From the NCBI GenBank assembly GCA_945911685.1, contig CAMEAW010000025.1:1-30775 (forward strand): 30,775 bases of DNA, given 5' to 3'. This document shows, in pieces, positions 23,405 through 30,775 of the stretch (positions are counted from its first letter, which is position 1; every line of letters begins with the position of its first letter). Under the pieces are notes generated by a model. It had not been told where the DNA came from, did no database searches, and saw only the letters and a program-made list of their open reading frames with translations. Position numbers and translations under genes: made by a program. Origin of the DNA: Bordetella parapertussis (GTDB taxonomy: Bacteria > Pseudomonadota > Gammaproteobacteria > Burkholderiales > Burkholderiaceae_B).

Positions 23405-24594
23405 TGGGTAGCAGGCAAGGACGGCGGGGGCGCAACGCCGCCTGGTTTAAGCGAGCAGCAACTGTGGCTTCGCGCAGCCTGTTGCGATTAGTTTGCACGG
23501 GATTTTGTATCGGGCTGCCCATACAGGCGTTCGGCCAAGGCGCGCTGGTGTCTGTGCCCACGGCTTCTGCGGCACCGCGTTCTGTTGAGAGTACAACAGC
23601 GGTTGCGTCATCGGGTTCAGCATCGGGTTCAGCTACCGTGACGTCAGCGGGTTCGACTGTCCCCGCGACACTGAGTTTGGCAGCGGTCTCACCAGAAGCC
23701 ACATTATTGCGGCAAATACAGCAAGCAGCGCGACACCTGAATTACGAGGGTGTCTTTACGTTTCAGCAAGGCGAGGCGATCGAGTCTTCGCGCATGGTTC
23801 ACGTGTTTGATGGCCAAAACGAAAAAGAACGCATTGAAGTACTTGATGGGCCACCACGTGAATATCTACGGATAAACGATGAGGTGCAGAGTTTATTGCC
23901 TGAGCAAAAAATAATTTTGCGCGAGCAACAACGTGGTGATCGATTTCCGGGTTTGCTGTTGTCAGATCCAAGCTTGCTTGAGGCGCACTATCAGTTGCGC
24001 ACAGCACCCGAGCTCTATCGCGTAGCCGGGCGTGCCTGCCGCGTGATTGAAATTGTGCCGCGCGACGCGCACCGTTATGGTTATCGCTTGTGTGCGGATA
24101 GCACATCAAATTTGCTACTCAAAGCACAAACATTAACGGGCGAGGGCGCTGTGCTCGAGCAGGTTGCCTTCGCGCAAGTGGCGATTGGGCACGTGATCAA
24201 TGAGCAGGCGCTGCAGCCGGCTTGGCCGATCACAGACTGGTCAATACAGCACACCAAGCAACAGGTGATTGATTTAGGCGCACTGGGTTGGCGTGTGCCC
24301 GCGCCGCCCGGTTACTTGCCCACCTCACAGTTGGCGCGCGTGTTTGCTGAGCAACGCACGGTCAATCAATTGGTGTTGTCTGATGGTTTAGCAACAATTT
24401 CAATTTTTATTGAACCTTATCGCGCAGAGCGGTCTGAGTATCTATCCCAGGGCGCTACACGTAGCGGTTCTGTCAATATCTTTGGGATCCGTATTGCAAA
24501 TTTCTGGTTGACTGTTTTGGGTGAAGTGCCGGCTGCCACCCTTGAACTGTTAGCGCAGTCGATTCAATACGTTCCACCAGCGGGCTCGCGCTAG
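23404..24594 (+). CDS. rseB: periplasmic sigma-E regulator RseB/MucB
   Basis: 396 aa. A basic N-terminus and hydrophobic stretch (LLRLVCTGFCIGLPIQAFG) form the signal peptide, followed by a Ser/Ala/Thr-rich linker to about residue 95. The MucB/RseB domain starts at LLRQIQQAARHLNYEGVF and includes RMVHVFDGQNEKERI, and LDGPPREYLR. RseB shields RseA from DegS cleavage and senses mislocalised lipoproteins or LPS. The start ATG shares a base with the rseA stop, so the two regulators are co-translated. Confidence 0.93.
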   Translation: MGSRQGRRGRNAAWFKRAATVASRSLLRLVCTGFCIGLPIQAFGQGALVSVPTASAAPRSVESTTAVASSGSASGSATVTSAGSTVPATLSLAAVSPEATLLRQIQQAARHLNYEGVFTFQQGEAIESSRMVHVFDGQNEKERIEVLDGPPREYLRINDEVQSLLPEQKIILREQQRGDRFPGLLLSDPSLLEAHYQLRTAPELYRVAGRACRVIEIVPRDAHRYGYRLCADSTSNLLLKAQTLTGEGAVLEQVAFAQVAIGHVINEQALQPAWPITDWSIQHTKQQVIDLGALGWRVPAPPGYLPTSQLARVFAEQRTVNQLVLSDGLATISIFIEPYRAERSEYLSQGATRSGSVNIFGIRIANFWLTVLGEVPAATLELLAQSIQYVPPAGSR

Positions 24595-24628
24595 CAAGCC
24601 TTCTTAGAATGTTTTACTGGAGTCCATG

Positions 24629-26125
24629 ATGCAAGAACAATTTCATTTTTCTGCGTATCCGTCTATGAGTCGTGCGCGTCGCGCTGTCTTTGCGCTTTTG
24701 ATGGCCGTGATACTGATTGCAGGTGGTATGCAGCACCTTAATGTGCAAGCACAAGCTGCAGGTTTGCCTGATTTCACCACGATCGTTGAAAAGTCTGAAC
24801 CCGCAGTCGTTAACATCCGCACAACGGCAAAAGTTGCCGCACGTTCTGGTGGCCAAGGGCAAGACCCCTACGAAATGTTCCGCCATTTTTTTGGTCCTGA
24901 CTTTCAGCCGCCAGGTGGTCCGCGCGGAGGCCCGCCGCAAAATCCACGCGGCAAACCGCGTACCGAGCCTGAAGAGCGTTCAGTGCCGCGCGGCGTGGGC
25001 TCTGGGTTCTTCATCTCAGAAGACGGCTATCTGTTAACCAATCACCATGTGGTCGAGGATGCGACTGATATTTTTGTCACGCTGACCGATGCGCGCGAAT
25101 TCAAAGCGAAAGTGATTGGCAGCGACAAGCGTACGGATGTCGCACTGCTTAAAATCGAAGCGAAAGGCTTGGCCTTTTTGCCGATTGGTAGCGCCAAATT
25201 GCTTAAAAAAGGGCAATGGGTGATGGCGATTGGGTCACCTTTTGGTCTTGAGTCGACCGTGACTTCAGGCATCGTGAGCGCACTCGGCCGTGAAACCGGC
25301 GACTATCTGCCGTTTATCCAAACAGACGTTGCGGTCAATCCTGGTAACTCGGGCGGCCCTTTGCTCAACCTGAAGGGTGAAGTGGTCGGTATCAACGCCC
25401 AGATCGTCTCTCGCAGTGGTGGTTTCATGGGGATTTCCTTAGCAATTCCGATCGAAGAAGCGATGGCCGTAGTAGATCAATTGCGTGCAACGGGGTCGGT
25501 CACACGTAGTCGGATCGGCGTACAAATCGGCGAGGTCAGTAAAGATGTGGCGCAGGCCATTGGCTTGCCCAAGGCTGAAGGTGCCTTGGTTGGGGGTGTT
25601 GAGCCCGATGCCCCGGCCGACAAGGCAGGCGTCTTGCCTGGCGATGTGATCACCAAGTTTGGTGACAAACCGATTGGGCGCTGGTCTGATTTGCCTCGCT
25701 TAGTGGGCGAAACCAAGCCAGGTACGACCTCAACCCTCGAAGTTTGGCGTAAAGGCAAGCCGCTGACTCTTAAAGTGACAGTGGCCGAGCTAAAGGCTGA
25801 CAAAACTGCAGCGGCCACACCGGCAACGCCTAAGGCCGCAGAGCCTGTCACCACGGTGCTTGGCATGGAAGTCACCCCTGTTAAAGAAGACGTTCAGAAA
25901 AAGCTGCGGATTAAAGGTGGCGTTCAGGTGACCGCCGTTGCGGCGCCGGCCAGTACGGCCGGGGTGGCTGAAGGCGACATTATTCTGGCAGTCAACGACA
26001 CCGACATCACCACGCCCGCTCAATTTGCCAAGGTGGTGGCGGGCTTGGATCGGTCTCGCCCTGTCGGCCTGATGGTTCGAACCGGTGAGCAAACCCGCTG
26101 GGTCGCCGTTCGGACCGAGAAGTAG
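24629..26125 (+). CDS. mucD: periplasmic HtrA/DegP-family serine protease MucD
   Basis: 498 aa. Tandem ATGs lie at 24626 and 24629; the second is better spaced from GGAG. The signal peptide ends near VQAQA. Catalytic triad: His140 in TNHHVVEDA, Asp170 in KRTDVALL and Ser241 in NPGNSGGPL, followed by two PDZ domains (about 275-370 and 390-495). A Gly/Pro/Arg-rich insert precedes the protease core (residues 90-115), like the LA loop of DegP. It degrades misfolded envelope proteins and completes the rpoE-rseA-rseB-mucD stress operon. A terminator hairpin follows. Confidence 0.95.
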   Translation: MQEQFHFSAYPSMSRARRAVFALLMAVILIAGGMQHLNVQAQAAGLPDFTTIVEKSEPAVVNIRTTAKVAARSGGQGQDPYEMFRHFFGPDFQPPGGPRGGPPQNPRGKPRTEPEERSVPRGVGSGFFISEDGYLLTNHHVVEDATDIFVTLTDAREFKAKVIGSDKRTDVALLKIEAKGLAFLPIGSAKLLKKGQWVMAIGSPFGLESTVTSGIVSALGRETGDYLPFIQTDVAVNPGNSGGPLLNLKGEVVGINAQIVSRSGGFMGISLAIPIEEAMAVVDQLRATGSVTRSRIGVQIGEVSKDVAQAIGLPKAEGALVGGVEPDAPADKAGVLPGDVITKFGDKPIGRWSDLPRLVGETKPGTTSTLEVWRKGKPLTLKVTVAELKADKTAAATPATPKAAEPVTTVLGMEVTPVKEDVQKKLRIKGGVQVTAVAAPASTAGVAEGDIILAVNDTDITTPAQFAKVVAGLDRSRPVGLMVRTGEQTRWVAVRTEK

Positions 26126-26175
26126 GCCTCTCTGACGGTTAAGTAGCCCTAGACAGGCTAGAATAGCGGTTTGCC

Positions 26176-26204
26176 GCAAAAGGGGCGCAGAGCGCCCCTT
26201 TTGC
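26176..26204 (+). terminator. intrinsic terminator between mucD and lepA
   Basis: A perfect 13-bp stem, 26176-26188 with 26192-26204, and a 3-nt AGA loop. The stem has an A-run on the left and T-run on the right around a GC core, as in a classic Rho-independent terminator, and by symmetry could act in both directions. It ends 24 bp before the lepA ATG, so lepA would need a promoter at or beyond this point, or readthrough; a TAGAAT at 26159-26164 is a possible -10. Confidence 0.72.
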
Positions 26205-26228
26205 TTGGTATCTTACTTTTTAGGCTTT

Positions 26229-28019
26229 ATGCAGCATATTCGCAATTTCTCGATCATTGCCCATATTGATCACGGTAAATCCACCCTTGCAGACCGATTA
26301 ATTCAGCGCTGCGGCGGCTTAGCCGACCGCGAAATGTCTGCACAGGTGCTTGACTCGATGGATATCGAGCGTGAGCGCGGGATTACGATTAAAGCGCAAA
26401 CTGCCGCGCTGCATTACAAAGCGGCAAATGGGCAAATTTACAATCTCAATCTGATTGACACCCCAGGTCACGTTGACTTTTCATACGAAGTCAGTCGCTC
26501 ATTGTCGGCCTGCGAAGGCGCGTTGTTAGTGGTCGATGCCTCGCAAGGTGTCGAAGCACAAACCGTTGCCAATTGCTATACCGCGATCGAACTCGGTGTT
26601 GAGGTTGTGCCGGTCTTAAACAAAATGGATTTACCCTCAGCTGATCCTGAAAGTGCCCGTGCCGAAGTCGAAGAAGTTATTGGTCTTGATGCCTCTGAGG
26701 CGATTTTGGCAAGCGCCAAAACCGGCATGGGCATCGATGAAATCCTCGAAGCGGTGGTCGCACGTATTCCGGCTCCAAAGGGTGATCCAACGGCTCCCCT
26801 GCAAGCCCTAATTATCGATTCGTGGTTTGATAATTATGTTGGCGTGGTGATGTTGGTGCGTGTCGTCAACGGCATGCTCAAGCCCAAAGACAAGATTTCT
26901 TTTATGGCAACCGGTGCGGTGCATCTGTGCGAGCAAACCGGTGTGTTTACGCCCAAGTCACAGCCTCGCCCCCATTTGTCAGCCGGCGAAGTAGGGTTTG
27001 TGATTGCGGGTATTAAAGAACTTGCCGACGCTAAAGTGGGCGACACGATTACGTTGTTGTCCAAGCCTGCCACTGAGGCCTTACCTGGTTTTAAAGAAGT
27101 TAAGCCCCAGGTGTTTGCTGGTTTATATCCGGTTGAAAGTAGCGAATACGATCAGTTACGTGATTCGCTCGAAAAACTCAAACTCAATGATTCGTCGCTG
27201 ATGTACGAGCCCGAGGTGTCGCAGGCGCTTGGCTTTGGTTTTCGCTGCGGCTTTCTGGGTTTGCTGCACATGGAGATCGTGCAAGAGCGCCTTGAGCGCG
27301 AATTTGATATGGACATCATCACGACCGCGCCCTCGGTGGTCTACGAGGTGGTGCTGCGCGATAACAGTGTGATCCAGATCGAAAGCCCGTCGCGCATGCC
27401 CGAGGTTGGGCAGTATCTTGAGATTCGTGAACCGATTGTCACGATCACCTTGTTTATGCCCCAAGAGTACGTGGGGCCTGTGATGACGCTGTGCAATAAC
27501 AAGCGTGGTCAACAATTGGATATGACTTACCACGGTCGCCAGGTGCATTTGCATTACGAAATGCCCTTGGCTGAAATCGTGCTCGACTTCTTTGATAAAT
27601 TGAAGTCAGTGTCGCGTGGTTACGCGTCGATGGATTACGAATTTAAAGAATATCGTGCCGCCGATGTGGTCAAGGTTGATCTGTTAATCAACACCGATAA
27701 GGTCGATGCCTTGTCAAATATCTGCCACCGCTCAAATGCCCGCTATCGTGCACGCGATGTCGTCTCGCGCATGCGTGAACTGATCCCCCGCCAAATGTAT
27801 GACGTGGCGATTCAGGCTGCGATCGGTGCCGAGATTATCGCCCGCGAAAACGTTAAAGCGTTACGCAAAAACGTGTTGGCTAAATGTTATGGCGGTGACA
27901 TCAGCCGCAAGAAAAAACTGCTTGAAAAACAAAAAGCCGGTAAAAAGCGCATGAAACAAGTTGGTAGCGTCGAGATCCCGCAAGAGGCGTTCTTGGCAAT
28001 CTTGCAAGTTGATGATTAA
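26229..28019 (+). CDS. lepA: translation elongation factor 4
   Basis: 596 aa from the ATG at 26229 ([19 protein letters not shown]), the conserved family start; an upstream TTG at 26205 falls at the edge of the terminator and is rejected. G1 AHIDHGKST, the [10 protein letters not shown] switch I, G3 DTPGHVD, G4 NKMD and a C-terminal domain with [18 protein letters not shown] are all present. LepA is a ribosome-associated GTPase involved in ribosome biogenesis or translation under stress. It is followed by lepB after 24 bp, as in most Proteobacteria. Confidence 0.97.
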   Translation: MQHIRNFSIIAHIDHGKSTLADRLIQRCGGLADREMSAQVLDSMDIERERGITIKAQTAALHYKAANGQIYNLNLIDTPGHVDFSYEVSRSLSACEGALLVVDASQGVEAQTVANCYTAIELGVEVVPVLNKMDLPSADPESARAEVEEVIGLDASEAILASAKTGMGIDEILEAVVARIPAPKGDPTAPLQALIIDSWFDNYVGVVMLVRVVNGMLKPKDKISFMATGAVHLCEQTGVFTPKSQPRPHLSAGEVGFVIAGIKELADAKVGDTITLLSKPATEALPGFKEVKPQVFAGLYPVESSEYDQLRDSLEKLKLNDSSLMYEPEVSQALGFGFRCGFLGLLHMEIVQERLEREFDMDIITTAPSVVYEVVLRDNSVIQIESPSRMPEVGQYLEIREPIVTITLFMPQEYVGPVMTLCNNKRGQQLDMTYHGRQVHLHYEMPLAEIVLDFFDKLKSVSRGYASMDYEFKEYRAADVVKVDLLINTDKVDALSNICHRSNARYRARDVVSRMRELIPRQMYDVAIQAAIGAEIIARENVKALRKNVLAKCYGGDISRKKKLLEKQKAGKKRMKQVGSVEIPQEAFLAILQVDD

Positions 28020-28043
28020 TAATCTTTTTACAAGGCCGCGCTG

Positions 28044-28931
28044 ATGAGCTGGAATTTTGCCCTGATACTCTTCGTGTTGATGCTGGTCACTGGGGTTGTT
28101 TACGCACTTGATAAGTTTTCATTGCGTCCAGCGCGTCAACGCCGTGTCGAGCAAGCCTTAGCCCTTGCGCGCCCAAGTTGGGTGAGCCTGCCTCACACCG
28201 AGGTGCAAAACCGCGAAGAGCAGATCCGCACCGAGGTCGGTCACGTGCCTTGGTGGGTTGAGTATGGCGTGAGCTTTTTTCCGGTCATTTTGTTTGTCTT
28301 TGTGCTGCGCTCGTTCATTGTCGAGCCGTTTCGTATCCCGTCTGGCTCGATGTTGCCGACCTTGCAATCGGGCGATCTGATCCTGGTGAATAAATTTACC
28401 TACGGCCTGCGCTTGCCGGTCATTGATAAAAAAGTCATCCCACTGGGTGAGCCTGCACGCGGCGACGTGATGGTGTTTCGCTACCCCGTTGACCCTTCAG
28501 TGGATTACATCAAGCGTGTGGTGGGTCTGCCTGGCGATCAATTGGCTTATCTGGATAAAAAGCTATTTATCAATGGTAAAGAGGTTCTTAGGACAGCTGC
28601 CGGGCAATATTTTGAACCAGATCGTGTGAGCTATACCGCACAATTTACCGAGCAGCTTGGTGAAAAACCTCATCAAATCCTGTTAGATGAGCGAAGATCG
28701 CAAGAAATAGGACCAATTTCAAACTTTCCGTATCGTGAAAAGTGCGAATACCTCAGAAATGGTATTCGATGCACCGTTCCGGCGGGGGTTTACTTTATGA
28801 TGGGTGACAATCGCGATAACAGCCTGGATAGTCGTTACTGGGGTTTTGTCCCCGAGGCCAATATTGTCGGTAAAGCATTTTTTATTTGGATGAACTTTAG
28901 CCAGCTGAGCCGTATCGGTCGCTTTCATTAA
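28044..28931 (+). CDS. lepB: signal peptidase I
   Basis: 295 aa. Two N-terminal membrane segments (about 4-21 and 72-89) flank a cytoplasmic loop. The catalytic dyad is Ser102 in RIPSGSMLPT and Lys157 in YIKRVVGLPGD; box E MGDNRDNSLDSRYWG is intact. It removes signal peptides of exported proteins, including several in this window. Confidence 0.97.
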   Translation: MSWNFALILFVLMLVTGVVYALDKFSLRPARQRRVEQALALARPSWVSLPHTEVQNREEQIRTEVGHVPWWVEYGVSFFPVILFVFVLRSFIVEPFRIPSGSMLPTLQSGDLILVNKFTYGLRLPVIDKKVIPLGEPARGDVMVFRYPVDPSVDYIKRVVGLPGDQLAYLDKKLFINGKEVLRTAAGQYFEPDRVSYTAQFTEQLGEKPHQILLDERRSQEIGPISNFPYREKCEYLRNGIRCTVPAGVYFMMGDNRDNSLDSRYWGFVPEANIVGKAFFIWMNFSQLSRIGRFH

Positions 28932-28970
28932 GTTCATATTGTTCTAGTCACCGTTAATTTTTATTTGTAC

Positions 28971-29729
28971 ATGTCACCCTCTGCGCTTGAGACTTCGCTT
29001 GGATATCAATTCGTCAAACCTGCTTTGCTTGAGCAGGCGTTGACGCATCGCAGCCATGGCGCACGTCATAACGAGCGGCTTGAGTTTTTAGGTGATTCGG
29101 TATTAAGCGTGTCGGTGTCGGCACTTTTGTTTAGTCACTACGGCACCCTCGATGAGGGCGACCTCTCGCGTGTCCGGGCAAACTTAGTCAAGCAAGCCTC
29201 GCTTGCCGAAATCGCGCAAAAGCTTGAGATCTCAAAATACTTGCGCTTAGGCGAGGGCGAACTCAAAAGTGGTGGCTTCAGGCGGCCTTCGATTTTGGCC
29301 GATACCTTCGAGGCGATTTTGGCTGCCGTGTTTTTAGATGGCGGCTATGTGGCGGCCCAGCAGTTAATCGAGCGCTTGTATGTGCCGATCTTGGCAAGCG
29401 TTGATCCGTTAACCTTAGGTAAAGACGCCAAAACCTTGTTGCAAGAGTTTTTGCAAAGCCGTCAGTATGCATTACCCGTATACAGTGTTGTCGCCACCCA
29501 TGGCGCAGCGCATAGTCAACAGTTTGAAGTTGAGTGCTCGGTTCCGGTGCTCGATATCAAGGTGGTGGCCGCAGGTGCTAGTCGTCGTGCCGCCGAGCAG
29601 TCGGCCGCTAAGCTCGCACTTGTTGCGGCTGAGGCAGCTAGCCCAGCCCCCGCTAAAAAGCGTTCAACCCGAGCGCGCAAAACGGCACAACTCACGCTGC
29701 CGGTTGCGGTTGCCCAGGAGCTTAAATGA
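28971..29729 (+). CDS. rnc: ribonuclease III
   Basis: 252 aa from the ATG at 28971 ([14 protein letters not shown]); a TTG two codons earlier is possible. The signature [12 protein letters not shown] carries the metal-binding Glu/Asp, and [15 protein letters not shown] the second set. A dsRNA-binding domain covers about 155-225 and a basic Ala/Lys/Arg tail follows. It processes rRNA and mRNA duplexes. No Shine-Dalgarno sequence precedes the start; the leader is U-rich. The stop overlaps era by 4 nt. Confidence 0.96.
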   Translation: MSPSALETSLGYQFVKPALLEQALTHRSHGARHNERLEFLGDSVLSVSVSALLFSHYGTLDEGDLSRVRANLVKQASLAEIAQKLEISKYLRLGEGELKSGGFRRPSILADTFEAILAAVFLDGGYVAAQQLIERLYVPILASVDPLTLGKDAKTLLQEFLQSRQYALPVYSVVATHGAAHSQQFEVECSVPVLDIKVVAAGASRRAAEQSAAKLALVAAEAASPAPAKKRSTRARKTAQLTLPVAVAQELK

Positions 29730-30616
29730 CAGAAACAGCATATCGCTGTGGTTTTATCGCAGTAGTTGGGCGCCCTAACGTTGGTAAATCTACCCTCACC
29801 AACGCCTTAATTGGTAGCAAAATCACCATCGTGTCACGTAAGGCACAAACCACGCGTCACCGTATTCAAGGCGTACTCACGCGCGAGCACGAGCAATTTG
29901 TGTTTGTCGATACGCCGGGTTTTCAAACCCGCCACGGTGGCACCATGAACCGCATGATGAATCGTGTGGTCACGCAAACCTTAGCTGGTGTGGATGTCGT
30001 ACTCTTCGTGGTTGAGGCGGGCAAGTGGTCGCCTGGCGATGCTAAGTTGTTATCTCTGTTGCATGATCCCGCGCGTACGATTTTGGTGATCAGCAAAATT
30101 GATCAGCTCAAAAACCGCGACGAGCTTTACCCTTTTGTTGCAAAAATCGCTGCGCTGTATCAGTTTGATGCGGTGGTGCCCGTCAGTTCAACCAAAAAAC
30201 ATCAGCTTGATCAGTTGCTCGATGAGGTCTCCAAGCGCTTGCCTGAAAACGAAGCCTACTTTGATGCGGATACGCTCACGGATCGCCCGATTCGGTTTAT
30301 TGCTTCTGAACTCATCCGCGAAAAAATCTTTCGCTTAGTGGGTGACGAACTGCCCTATGGCTGTACGGTGATGATCGAGCAGTGGGAAGAAACCGACAAA
30401 GGCGTGCATGTCGCAGCCTGTGTCATCGTCGAGCGCGATAGCCACAAGCCGATTTTGCTGGGCGTGGGTGGAAGCCACATGAAGCGTATCGCGTCAGAAG
30501 CCCGACAAGATATCGCCAAGTTGCTCGATAAACCGATTCACCTTGAGGTGTATATCAAGGTCAAAAAAGGCTGGGCCGAAAAAGAGGGCAGCCTACGCGA
30601 TCTAGGCTATGAGTAA
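29726..30616 (+). CDS. era: GTPase Era
   Basis: 296 aa. It binds 16S rRNA near its 3' end during 30S assembly. G1 GRPNVGKST, switch-region [12 protein letters not shown]3 DTPG and the C-terminal KH domain ([16 protein letters not shown]) are present. G4 reads SKID rather than the usual NKxD; I believe Ser is also seen in relatives of Bordetella, but cannot confirm. The start overlaps the rnc stop and its end overlaps recO by 8 nt. Confidence 0.96.
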   Translation: MTETAYRCGFIAVVGRPNVGKSTLTNALIGSKITIVSRKAQTTRHRIQGVLTREHEQFVFVDTPGFQTRHGGTMNRMMNRVVTQTLAGVDVVLFVVEAGKWSPGDAKLLSLLHDPARTILVISKIDQLKNRDELYPFVAKIAALYQFDAVVPVSSTKKHQLDQLLDEVSKRLPENEAYFDADTLTDRPIRFIASELIREKIFRLVGDELPYGCTVMIEQWEETDKGVHVAACVIVERDSHKPILLGVGGSHMKRIASEARQDIAKLLDKPIHLEVYIKVKKGWAEKEGSLRDLGYE

Positions 30617-30775
30617 ACGCGCAGCCCGCGTACACGAAACCCCAGGCTATGTGTTGCATGCAACGGCCTGGCGAGAAACCTCTTTAATTGTTCAAGCATT
30701 TTCACGTGATCATGGCTGGGTCAGCATGGTCGCCAAGGGTGCTAAGCGCCCGCACTCGGTGCTTCGTTCGGCCTT
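30609..30775 (+). CDS. recO: DNA repair protein RecO, N-terminal part, cut by the window edge
   Basis: 55 complete codons are visible from the ATG at 30609, starting [18 protein letters not shown] and continuing with WRETSLIVQAFSRDHG and VAKGAKRPHS, typical of the RecO oligonucleotide-binding domain. RecO helps load RecA in the RecFOR pathway. era-recO order is usual for Proteobacteria. Confidence 0.92.
   Translation, partial: MSKRAARVHETPGYVLHATAWRETSLIVQAFSRDHGWVSMVAKGAKRPHSVLRSA

Noticed and set aside
24543..24570. Possible sigma-E promoter (GAACT ... TCAA) upstream of mucD
   Set aside because: Spacing and -35 match are poor, and mucD is already served by the tightly packed rpoE operon.
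26205..26228. Upstream TTG start for lepA adding eight residues
   Set aside because: It abuts the terminator stem and the conserved LepA N-terminus begins at the ATG at 26229.

Overview
The window reads as a chromosomal segment of a betaproteobacterium, order Burkholderiales, most like the Alcaligenaceae/Bordetella group. The basis is the right-hand gene order maf, yceD, rpmF, plsX, fabH, fabD, fabG, acpP, fabF, rpoE, rseA, rseB, mucD, lepA, lepB, rnc, era, recO, together with protein signatures I recognise from that group. Base composition looks intermediate, and the left third looks more AT-rich by eye (not measured). No rRNA, tRNA, CRISPR array, integrase or transposase was seen.

Left third (1-11801): accessory region with the look of one flank of a natural-product locus. 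Four minus-strand genes run toward the left edge: an APH-fold phosphotransferase, an exported HAD phosphatase overlapping it, a free-standing malonyl-CoA:ACP acyltransferase (a second FabD-type protein in this window) and an Sfp-type phosphopantetheinyl transferase. Opposite them, on the plus strand, are two closely related membrane-anchored SPFH/prohibitin proteins, an exported protein of unknown function, a DUF697 membrane protein, a SyrD-type cyclic-peptide ABC exporter translationally coupled to the second SPFH gene, and a multi-pass histidine kinase. An OmpR-type response regulator lies in the middle on the minus strand. No PKS or NRPS gene is inside the window. I infer that the megasynthases lie beyond the left edge, that the AT and PPTase serve them, and that exporter, SPFH proteins, DUF697 protein and two-component system handle export or envelope protection. 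The kinase/phosphatase pair suggests phosphate-masked self-protection.

Middle (11846-14812): msrQ without msrP beside it, a lipoprotein N-acetylmuramoyl-L-alanine amidase (AmiD type), an RsmI-family methyltransferase and maf. The last three are on the minus strand.

Right half (14839-30775): a strong promoter (TTGACG, 18-bp spacer, TATTAT) precedes a long co-directional run. It covers YceD and ribosomal protein L32, phospholipid and fatty-acid synthesis (PlsX, FabH, FabD, FabG, ACP, FabF), a YgfX-like membrane protein, the envelope-stress sigma factor with its regulators and HtrA protease (rpoE-rseA-rseB-mucD), a clear terminator hairpin, and then lepA-lepB-rnc-era-recO (recO cut by the window edge). 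Many junctions overlap by 1-8 nt, implying translational coupling. An unusual A-rich minisatellite of 13-15 bp units fills the fabH-fabD gap.
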